This document shows positions 33,668-45,600 of a stretch of DNA of 64,000 bases, piece after piece (positions within the stretch are counted from its first letter, which is position 1; each line of letters opens with the position of its first letter). The stretch lies in the NCBI GenBank assembly GCA_029582265.1, contig CM055823.1, positions 7,638,761 through 7,702,760 of the forward strand, given 5' to 3'. The notes below the pieces were generated by a model, which was given only the letters and a program-made list of their open reading frames with translations, was not told the DNA's origin and did not search any database. This DNA is from Zoroaster sp. YZ-2022. Its lineage: Eukaryota; Echinodermata; Asteroidea; Forcipulatida; Zoroasteridae. Made by a program: the position numbers and the translations under genes.

Positions 33668-36600
33668 ATGCCCAAACGTAGACTCCTGTCACTAGTGTCA
33701 GTCATCCCTTCATCATCCTTGGTGGATGCTCAAGTGACCATCAAAGTGACTGGACTAGAGGCTAACAGCTTTGTTACTATCAGGTAAATTCAGAAAATGA
33801 CATTGCCAGGGACCAATTTGAAAGAGCTGCTTAGCAGGATTTGTTGGTTACCAGCCATACCTTCATACAAAATAAGTATACTTTGGCAGGTAGTCTGTTA
33901 CATAATGATTACCAAAAATAATTGCTAAGCAAAATTTTCTGCTCGGCAGTTCTATGAAATTGACACTTGGTCATTTAAAATATCGCTTGCAGTATTAATT
34001 CCATTTACATTTACATTTGAATGGGTATAGGTTTGTCATGAAGTGCCCTGCACAACAGTTGAGTTGTTTCTTGTTATCCACAATGAAATGAACTGAAACT
34101 TTCACAGGTTAGTTTCGGTATATCTCTTGGTTTTTATATTTAGTATGGATGCTAAAACATTTTACCAATGGCAATGGGTGTACCATCTCTTTAATTACAT
34201 GGTTTCTCTCCAGGAGTAAATGGGTATCAGTGAGGGTAGATGTTATTGTACTTATACTATTCAAAACAATTTAGGGAACACCGGAATAATCTCAGTTAAA
34301 GCAAGATCATTTATTTCAGATAAACACAATGTTTCACAGAATTGATGAGAAACAACTGCACAATGAAACAGATGATAAAGGATGCATGTAGTGGTTACAC
34401 ATTTCATGACGTGACTACTGAAAGAGAAAGGGGGTTGCAAATGAAAATCCCGGTTCATGGAACATTTCAAACCTATTTGATGTTAAAAATCCGGGAAGGG
34501 GTACTTTGGTGCCAAGCTAAAAGTAAATTATGTAAATTATTATAAATGATTCAGTATTTTATTTATAATGTTGTTGTCCTCTTTCGGCTGCTCCCGTTAG
34601 GGGTCGCCACAGCGGATCATGATCCGCATATATGATTTGGCATAGGTTTTATGCTGGATGCCCTTCCTGAAACAACCCTCCCATTTATCTGGGCTTGGGA
34701 CTGGCACTAAGCATGCATTGGCTTGTACATCCCCAGTGGCTGTGTTCAATTCGGCCCTCGCAGCAATTATGGTAAAGTGTCTTGCTCAAGGACACAAGCA
34801 CCATGGTTGCGGCAAGGATTCGAACCCACACACTCTGACGACTCAGCCATCAGAACATAAATCCGATGCACTAAACCGCTCGACCATGGCACCCCACTCA
34901 GTATTTTTATTTATAATAATTAGCAGAAATCTTTTATTGCTCCCCGCAAGTACATTCCTTCCTTTTTGTGTTGACCAGGTCTGTAGCTGAAAAGGAAACT
35001 GACAGAGGCGCAGAAAGATTTGAGGGACATGCTCATTACAAAGCTGACGATAACGGAGTTGTATCCGTCCCTGATCACGTGTCATTGGGTGGAACGTATA
35101 CAGGTAACCTTAAAGATGCATTGCCCGAGTTTGTTATGAATTCACAGGTGTTTTCCATCACTTTTATCTAAAATTTACTATTTTACTTGTAGCAAGACAT
35201 ACATACAAGTGTTTCCCATCAATTTAATCTGAAATTTACAGTTTTACTCGTAGCAAGTCAAACAGATACTTTAACAAGACAAATTTTCACCGTCTGAGGA
35301 ATGCTTGTACATTCTGTATTTATAAAAATTTATTTATGACGGGTCCTGTCATCAATTCATTTAGGAACTCTGTTACTGTAACACCATGTTTTTTTACAGT
35401 TACTTTGTGAAATAGTTTTCCCCATAATAAGTAAGTTGCAAGGAAACGGCGGTGAAATATTCTTTAAATCAGAACATTTCTTTTAAGATAACTCCATTTA
35501 CTATTTGTTTCAAGTCAATTTAGTCGTCAGAGCTCACTTTTGGCTTATTTGGTATTTGTTTTAAGGAATGGAACCTATGGGGCTTTTCTGGAGCATGATA
35601 CCTTCACCTGGTCAGCGTTTTGGAATTCGTTACATCCTAAGAGATGTCACAAAGCCAATGAAAGTTCACCTGTTCTTGTACCAGGGTCATCTAGATATAG
35701 GCACCCTACAGAGGATGGAACCAGTGGCTGAGACGATGGCTGAGAGGTGGTACTTGGGCAAAGACGTGGAAAGAACTGAAGTTCACTCTGGATGCTTGAG
35801 GGGAGCTTTGTTTAAACCAAGAGGTACCTTTATTTAGGTATTTATCACATTTTGGCAGACTTGTATTCGAGTCCAAGTCCTCAGTGTCGAGTCCAAGTTT
35901 CACGTCCTGAAGCTCAAGTCAGGGTCATGAATGTTGCCTCCGAGTCCTTTACAAATGTAACTTTAGCAAGTGTACAAACTATTGGGTTCAGACGTCCAAT
36001 ATTTTATTGTACTCGAGTCCAAGTCCTCGGTATCAAGTCCAAGTCTTATGTCCTGAAGCTCAAGTCAGAGTCATGAATATTGCCTCCGAGTCCTTTACAA
36101 ATGTAACTTTAGCAAGTGTACAAACTATTGGGTTCAGACGTCCAATATTTTATTGTACTCGAGTCCAAGTCCTCGGTATCAAGTCCAAGTCTTATGTCCT
36201 GAAGCTCAAGTCAGAGTCATGAATATTGCCTCCGAGTCCTTTACAAATGTAACTTTAGCAAGTGTACAAACTATTGGGTTCAGACGTCCAATATTTTATT
36301 TTCTTCCCAATTGGCAATTATGCTACCATTATTGAGTGTATGGTAACTATGGGGTGCCATGGCCGAGCGGTCTAGCGCATCAGACTTGTGTTCGAATCCT
36401 GGCTGTGACCATGGTACTTGTGTCCTTGAGCAAGACACTTCACTGCTAGTGCTCATCTTCACCCAGGAGTATAAATTGGTGCCTGTGAGGGTAGAGGTTG
36501 ATATTGGGGTTGAAAAAGCTTCCAATGCGCTACGGTAGCTCTGGGATGTATCCTCCCCAGGGAGCTGAGAAAGTTTAAGGATTGATATTGGCCCAATGAC

Positions 36601-39600
36601 CAGGGATAATGTAAAGGCGCCTTGTATCCTTTGGCAATTTGGCGCTCTATAAATCAAGTTATTATTATTTATTATAATTAAGACATTTTAATTTTTTTTA
36701 TGAGGGAATTTGTTCGCATTGAGTACATTTCATGCTATAGAAATGGTTATTGTCGAAGAGGCCATTTTCTGAGTCACAAACCTCCGAGACGTTCGAGTCC
36801 CAGGGGTCAAGTCTGAGTCCAAGTTAGACTCAAGTCGAGTCAAAGAGTCATATAAGTATGCAAATATAATAAGACTTGCGCATGCATGCTTCAAGTGAGG
36901 TAACTTTCCTTCTGTCAATTCTGCGTCACTGGCTCAGTCATAAAGAATCAGCAGGAGAATCTTTAGTCTGTGTTTACCTGTAGCCTTGACCAAGGCTGTT
37001 GTAGAGCACACTTACCATGGTACCCCATCCTGTACCGATTAACCCTACTACTACAAGGGTCAAAATCAGTCAAAATGTTAATATACTTCCCAAGGTATAT
37101 CTAGTGCACTGATAAGTCAAACGTTGTCAAACCTTACGTGTAGTAATTAGTCCATTTATACTGGTCAAAATGAGTCAACTGTTTTTGACTAGTAAAAGCA
37201 TTGTCTGGTATTGTTCAGGGTGGTCAAAATGACAGTAAAAACCAGTCAAAAATGCCCCTGTGTGCACAATTGGGTCCACAGTCAAAATGGGCAGTTGACT
37301 GGTTTTGACCTCTACAGCAACTTTCCACTAAAGCGCATCAATAGTAGGAGGGTTAATGGCCCGAGAAATTCAGCACACACAGTGCGCAGTTCCCGGATAG
37401 GGTTCACACACGTACACTGTACAACGAGATCAATAACTGAGTCGTGCATGTACAGATGGATCCTTGCACACATATTCATTGTGTGCATGTGCGCTGAAGT
37501 TCAGATAGCTAAGCGGGGCAAAATTATATGACCAAACTGTTCCGACACGCCTTGGTGAAGGCTTGTGTCTCTGCGACAGAATCATTGACTGGTCATGATA
37601 AGCCATCCACAACCCATGATTCTATTACAATTCAGTTGATTCAGTCGTGGCATTTAAGGAAAATTGTAAGAAGTTTGTAGCCCATAATACTCCCCAGACC
37701 CCATTACTGAGGTGGTTTTCAGATGTGAAGTTTTTTTTTTTCTGAATGCTTCTTGTGAAGCTACTGGTAAAGGAGGAAGGGATGACTAGATGTGTAGGCA
37801 TATGCCTAGGGCTTTGCCGGCTATCCGGGTACCCGACCCAAACTGTCATATTACCCAGTCCATTTTTTGGTTCCAATTACCCGTAAACGACTTTTTAAAA
37901 TTCGGACTTAACATTTGAACAGAAATCTGTCACTCTTGAACAATGTAATGTTTACACTTTTACAGACAATTATCTTTTATTCAAGAGATTACACTCCAAT
38001 AGATTTCCACTTTGTAGTGCATGTATTTTACAGACATTTCCCATACACTTTTCTCCAACTGTTTGTGATACATTGTATCGAATCATTAACACTGCAAATG
38101 CCCTGGTAACAGCTGCTTCAAACAACTTATCAAACCAGAAGGACAAGAGGGAATGTTTGCCTAATTGGTTGCCCATAATAAAAACGACAAAGTCAAGAAA
38201 AGATCAATTTAAATATGGTATATTCTGTATTGTAAAGGTAAATTTTGTTCCATTTACAGTACATGTATTTGTGCACCACCGGAGGCATGTTTTCAACAAA
38301 AAGGAAAACGGGTATCCGGGTATCCAAAGTTTCCTGATTTCGGGTATCCGGTTCCAAAAATATCGCAAAACGCACACCCCTACATACGACATAAACATTT
38401 TGAATCGATCATCAATTTTGAATTGTTGCTACATGGTTGATTTCCAAAGGGCAGATAGCACATACACCTTCTAATCACTGCTAATACATGTACATTATAA
38501 AGCCATTTGTTTAAAATGCATCGTTTTCTGTGTTTGGTCAGTCCGACCCCTAATTTATCTTGGCTTAAAACTGTGGGCAATTTTTGTTGTTGCACATATT
38601 CATCAGGGCCTGGGCCATTCCCCGGTGTGATCGACATGTTTGGTACTGCTGGAGGACTGATAGAGATACGTGCCGCTATGTTAGCAACTTATGGCTTTGC
38701 CTGCTATGCCTTGCCCTACTTCAACTACAAGGACCTTCCAACACATTTATGGGATCAAGAGCTTGAGTATTTTAGGGTATGAACAAGGCAGTAAATGTTT
38801 GTTGTGCTGTCTTTACTTCAGGGGTCGTGGTCATGGGCGATAAGAACAAGCAGGAAAGACCAAGTGGTGAACATTTGTTCCCATAATGTTATTCAGGGCA
38901 TGGAATCAGAATGATGATTCTATATTAACTCAGTGACTGAAAATAATACCCCACATGAAATCTCCCTTTGCCTCAAAATGTTCTTGAAACAAGAAAATAT
39001 AAGAAAAAAGTAGCCTGTACTGTTGTGTCCAAACCTCTAGTTTCTTGTTTGTGGGGATGTGAAGGGTATGTAAATCCTCACAAATTAAACATCTAGGGGG
39101 TTCAGGGGCTTTGCCTTTTAGATCAAAGGAATCCCCAGGCATGCTACCATTTTTCACCATTTTTCATTTTTGTCAAATTACACCCCGGAAGGTCGTATTA
39201 CCATTGCTGCTGCATAAATGAGCCATATATATGCGAGCAAAGAAACGTTGGCTGATGCCGGACTCGAACCTGCAACCTCTTGAATACCGTACAAGTGCTC
39301 TAGCTAATCACCTCTATGATGGTGGGTGGTCCACTTTTACATGTATCTGCCTACATTACCCAGGTTTGCATTTGACCGGGGCTTGATCCCTGGCTACTCG
39401 GCAGATATGGTTTGGCCTCTGACCTGGCCCCATAGAGCAATAAATAACTGGCATAAGTGGACCACCCACCAACATAGGGGCTGGTTAGCTCAGTTGGTAG
39501 AGTGCTTGTCTGGTATTCGAGAGGTCACGGGTTCAAGTCCGGCATCAGCCAATTTTTCTTTGCTTTATATAATATTCAGGTCAGTTTCTATAAATCTACT

Positions 39601-42600
39601 TTGTGTACAACCACGTAAAAGGCTTGTCCCAAGTTGTGTGATCCCCGCTACTGCCGTTACCCAGGTTGTTTGCATCTGACCGGGGCTTGACACACACACA
39701 CATACACACTTGCCAGCACTCTACCAACTGAGCCATCTAGCCCTATTTGGGGTCTCCCTAACTTATCAATATCACTGTTTGGGTGCGCTCGTCAGAATGC
39801 ACATTATCTCAGTGGTCTAAGGTTCAATTCCCACTCTAGTCAATTGTTTTTTGTTCATTCTAAACAATTAATATTTTAATTTAACTGACTCGTACAGATT
39901 ATGATAATCAAAGTGCATTGAATTAAACTTAATACCCACATAACTGACTTTTTATTTGATATTTTAGGATGCAGTAGACTGGTTTTGTGAGCAACCTTGT
40001 GTGAAGCCAGGAGGTATTGGAATGGTTGGGGTGTCTACTGGGGCTACAATTGCCTTAAGTACAGTTTCACATTTCCCTGGAAAGGTAATAACATTGTAAA
40101 ACATGAATATATATCATTTCTTGTCTATGTTTTGGGACACCTTGATGGACTTATCATTGAGTATGGGTTGATTTTGTACCTGAAAAAAACCCAGGCTTTT
40201 GTTAACAAGAAATTACAGCAATGGAGCGATAGTGCATGCTCGTAACAATGCCCCAACAACTATTTCACTCCCGTAGATAGCGCCCTCTTTAGGTCATGGC
40301 GGAAACCAATAGTCGGGTTAGCACTGAAGCTAGATAGACTTGTGAAAAGGATGGTGAAAAGGATGAGTAAAGACTAATTGTGCTGACACCATGTAAAAAC
40401 AATTTTTTAGTAGTAATTCAGTGGTTCTGAAAAGAACCAGGTTCTTACTACCACTTAGGCTACTACTCAAAAAGAGAATTTTTACATGGTGTCACGGCAA
40501 ACAGCCTTTACTTAAAGGGACTGTATTGTCACGATCAACAGGGCATGGAATCGGAGTGCTTGTTTTAGATTAACTCGGTGAATAAAAATAATTTCCCACA
40601 AGAAAAGGTCATATTACTGTTGCTGCTACATAAATGAGCCAGCAATTTGCAGTCACCGTGTTCATCTTAAATTAGGCCATTGATTCCATGCCCTGTTGAA
40701 AGTCTGCTCTGATCGTGACAATACTGCCCCTTTAACACAAAGCTATCGCATAACCAGTTTTTTTGTGTGTTTCGTTTATAGGTGACTGCAGTGGTTAGCA
40801 TCAATGGTAGTCATGCCCATGCGACATATTCCTTCAGACTGAATGGGGTTTCATTGCCTTTTGTTCCGTATGTATAACTTCCTTTGTTGCATTGTACTCT
40901 TGCTTATCAATTGTTGCCAACTTGAAAAGGTGGCATTATTTAAGGGATGGTACACCATTGGTAACCATGATTAACAATGCTTCCACAGATGAACAGATAT
41001 GCACGTACATATAAACCTGTGAAAGTTTCAGCATATTCTGTTGTGTTAATAAAAAAAAGTAAAAATACATTCAGTTCTTGATTTAATTTTGCCCTACACC
41101 GACGTGTGTATAGCACTGTATACTCGGTGCTTTCCGAGTGTCTGTGGAAAAAACTTCGCTTCGAACCCATGACCTCCTGCTTACTAGTGCAGAAGTCTTA
41201 CCTCTCGACCACCGAGCTTGCCCGATGTCGATTGGCTGGCTAGAATCCTATATAGCAGCGGGTGCCGTGATATTTATAGTTTGAAATTCTTGCGTCGAGT
41301 GATAAACAAGACATCTGCACTAGTAAGCAGGAGGTCGTGGGTTCGAATCCCGACCGAGTCGCCTGTGAAGTTTTTTTCCACAGACACTCGGAAAGCACCG
41401 AGTATACAGTGCTATACACACGTCGGTGTAGGGCAAAATTAAATCAATTGTTTATCACCCAAAGCAAGAATTTCATCAAACTATAGCATTCAGTTCTGTT
41501 TGTATGAATTTCTTGGCGGAACGTAAACCACAAACGTCATGTACGGCAGAATATTACCAAGATGACAGCAAAATCATGCCATTTTCGGTGTTCTTTAAAT
41601 CATATCTTTTTAATTGCTTAAGCTATAATTTTCGTTTTTGCTTTGTATTGTAGACAATTTATCCTTCTTCTTTATGGTGTAAATAACATTCATTTAAAAA
41701 ATATTATATACAGACCTGTAGATTTTCAATAAAACATTGTCACTTAGAACAGTTTTACTGTGTAATTTATTTTTTACAGAACATTTTGAATACTGCATGA
41801 TCCCTGAATAAACAGAAGTTTGCATTCCCTGGGCTGATTATTTTCTTTTGAACGGTGAAATAAAGACAGAAGCCTATCCCTGAATTGACGTAAAGTTCAT
41901 GCTGATTGGTCATTTTTAACACCTGTCGATTGGAGGTGAAACATTTTGAACCAATCGAATCTAGTGTTAGAAAATGCGTTGAAACCTATGACAAAACCTG
42001 CATAAGATAAGGTCAATGGGACGTCAATGGGCAATGTACAATTATTTTGGTTTATTAGGTTCCGAAAAAGGGCCCAAGAAATTCATATGGAATGTGTGAA
42101 AACTTCAGTATGCATGATGTAAATATGTTGTACATGCGCATGGTAAAACATGTGTCAACATGTGCATCACATGCTCATTAGTGTTTTATTCTTGGTACAG
42201 AATCCGAGTAAATTTGGGCACCCAGCTTACACCCTATTCACTAATAATTCTGTCGATGACGTCATATATAGAGTCGGTGTCTCAGAGGTTTTTCTAGAAG
42301 TGTTTTATTGGAGGGCTTGATATGTTTTAATTTGTGATACTGACAAGCCTATAACAATATTGCAAAGCTATGAAACATTATGACTCGAGTTTCTATTTCA
42401 GCCAACATTTAAACAAAAATAAGTCATTCTAAGCTGCTAAAATTTCCCTGAAATACTTACTTCATTTCAAAATTTAACTTCTAGCTTTGAACCCGAGTAT
42501 ATTAAACCAGCAAGGAATGAATCGGTCAAAAACTTATTTGACTGCTGGAAGCAGATGTATGATCTAACAGAAGACAGTGGTGAAGTTTTAAAGGTGATTA

Positions 42601-45600
42601 TCTCAGTTTACTAGCTATTTGATCCATGTGGAGTAATGATATGGAATGTTTTATATACACTCCTTCAACTTTGCGTTGTTGAGTTTAGCAATACCCCCTT
42701 GTTGCCTACACGAGGTTAGAAAACGTGTAAGTCGTCCAGTACTTCATCTGACCTTGTTCACAAAAAGGGTTTTCATAAAGGTAGATCTAGAGAGCCCCAC
42801 TCCGGACCAGCGTTGTCATCCTCGATTAGCTTGTTCTCCCCCTCCTGTGACAGAAGTTTCGGGAAAACAGTTTTAATGGCCTCCGGGCATGTCGCACAGC
42901 CGGTGTCTTGAGTCTGGTTCCTCCATTGAATCAGAAGGAGAGACAGAAATTCCCTTCAAAAACTGGGCTGACAAAGCCTAGAAACCTTTCAAAACTAGTT
43001 CGGATGTGTCCTCCCGACGGGTACATCTCCTGCGACAGGGGGTCCGATGATTGGTCGGAGGCTGAAGACGTACAATACTTATTGGCGGCACTCAAGGTTC
43101 ACTTATATCCAAACAAGAATCAGGGTGACTCTTCAAAATGAGTCGAGCAGAGAGTCTATGTCTAAAATGACTCCATTTTGAGCTCCAGTGACTCTTGAGA
43201 GTAGGCCTATCTAGTGACCTTCTTAAAGACTTCTTCTTATGACTTTCTTTGAACTGTGATAACTATGACTCGTATGACTCCCTGAAGAGTCGTGATTACG
43301 TCAGCAACTGTTTAAATGTACTCTTGGGATCAGGGGACTAGGACAGTAGAGTCAGGCGGACTCTCCTTCACAATCGTATGTAGAAGCTTGATTATTCACT
43401 CATTATAAATGCAGTTTGTTCTCTGTTACTGTTTAATTAAATACTCCTGAATTTCTCTGTTTTGTCAACATTTGTTTAATTTAAAACAAAAAAAATATAA
43501 GATTAAAATTTCACCGAAATTACCGATGTCACAATAGCGAACTTCGCGCCAAAAGTGTAGGTCTATGTTTTGGCAAGCTTACCTAATCACAACATAATTA
43601 GCATATCAAAAATTGAAAAAATCAACCTTTTTTGTACCGTGGTTAGGGCCAAGGATACGGAGGGAGTCCAGTGTATTAAGAACGGGGCTAAAACACGGGC
43701 TGAAAAAATGTTATTTCTCACAACTGTTATTCTACTAATCACACAAAAAGCAATTAAAATTGTACCTTCAAGTGATTCCTAAGAATACGAGAAAAGGCAA
43801 ATCTAAGATAGCAATTGGAAATAAACGAAGAAGACCAGGGAGCACGTTTTAAACACGTGCTTCCATCCAAATGCTTAACAGGCCGTTAGGGCTTGGGCTC
43901 TGACTAATGTGGGTCCTGACTCATGAGGGCGCTATGGGCTATAGCACTCAATAGTACCTAGGGAAATATACAGTGGTAGTTGTAACAGGCAAAGTAGTTC
44001 ACAAAGTGGAATTTGTACTTTGACCTGCCCGATGGCAAAATGTATCCGCCCCAGGCAGGTGGGTAATTGTTAATGTCCATGACGTGTAGTCGGCGGTGTT
44101 ATGTACGTTATACCTGCTGCACGGCCACAGTAAGTATAACGTACATTAGTACGTAAAACCTAAGTCACAGAAAGTGTTTTGTCTAAACAAATTCAATTAA
44201 CAAATGGGAATAAAATAAAGTTTTTAAAAAATTTAAAAATAATAATAAATGCAACCTAGAAAAAAGACACAAATAACAAAATGAAGTTGAACGTTGGGGA
44301 ACTCACTTGCAAAAAAATTTAATAAATAAAAAGACAGTCAACTGTTACTTGGGAGAGAATTTATTCACTTCAGCACAGTTAACTAAAAGATCAAAGTTAA
44401 TAAGAGCTCAAAATTAAACCACTTAAAAACAACAAAATGACTTATCCAACGGGAAAGGGAAGAATTGATTTAACTTTTAAAAAAATAGGATCCAGGAAAC
44501 CGATACTATGAAGAAAAATGCCCAAATTCCCAAATTGAAACCACAAGAAAATCAAGAGAAAACCCAAAAGGAACTTTAAACTTGAACAAGACTTTAAAAT
44601 CTTTAAAACCTAAAAACATTGAAAAACCCAATACTAAAAATAAAACTTTAAAAAACTTAATTGTAAAAGTTAATTGGCCAGGGGGATACACAGCTTAGAA
44701 AATTACTGATTAACAAGGGGGAGGAACTCCTAAAAAATAATGGAAGCACAATAAAACACTCTGTAAATTACCCCTTGTACACTAGCATGGTCTTTACTGC
44801 AGGTTGAGGTTTTATGACTCGGACCTGTTCACCATTAACCATTTTTAAACCCAATGTACATTATACAATGTGAACAAATACCCTTGTAAAAATTTGTTAA
44901 TCAAAATAATAGTCGCCATCCACACGGTAAGATTGTAATGGTAGCAGAAATGTCACTGGGATAAAAAAAAATCAAGATTGCACTTTTTAATCAAATATTT
45001 GGCATTCTTGCTTAATAAATTTTCAATGGACTCCAGTCTCAAACTGGAACTCGACCTTAATTGCGACTCGGTCCGACCTGTAATGTATTTCAAACCTTTA
45101 TCATGGCAGCTTGAAAACGCTCCTAATTGTCAGTTTCTTTTCATCACTGGTGAGGATGATAGACTATGGGATAGTTGTTACTTTACACGTGAAGCCATGA
45201 AGAGGCTTGCAAGACACGGATGTCATAACTATCAGCAGCTCAGCTATCATGATGCAGGTCACCTAATTGAAATCCCATATGCTCCTGCATCAATCATTGT
45301 CTACTCACCCGCTGTTGGTAAGTATGAACAATTTTGTTTCTGTTCTACATACCCAGTTTATATTGTGATTGTTGTGTACCAAACACAGGTGATCTATCGC
45401 TGTCTTTTGACGCTTATAATTACCATCCACTTAGTGCTGAAATCAACTTGGCTATACACTTGTGCCAGATGAACTGCGAGGGGCTCTAAGGTCAAATTTA
45501 GTTTTGTGATTTTCCAATAACTAGAGTCCTTATTAAAGTCTGAAAAAATTACAAAAAAATTAGTCTCTAACCTCACGTTAAAGTGATGTAAAATGTCATT

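Noticed and set aside
35852..36335. Three staggered similar ORFs, or a CRISPR-like array
   Set aside because: They are one ORF repeated by the 146-bp intronic tandem repeat. The units have no spacer/repeat alternation and the context is a eukaryotic intron.
39326..39679. 117-codon ORF reading through the tRNA-like region (and 58554-58898)
   Set aside because: The peptide is a translation of a tRNA-like sequence and hairpin arm; similar spurious peptides are well known from tRNA-containing repeats.
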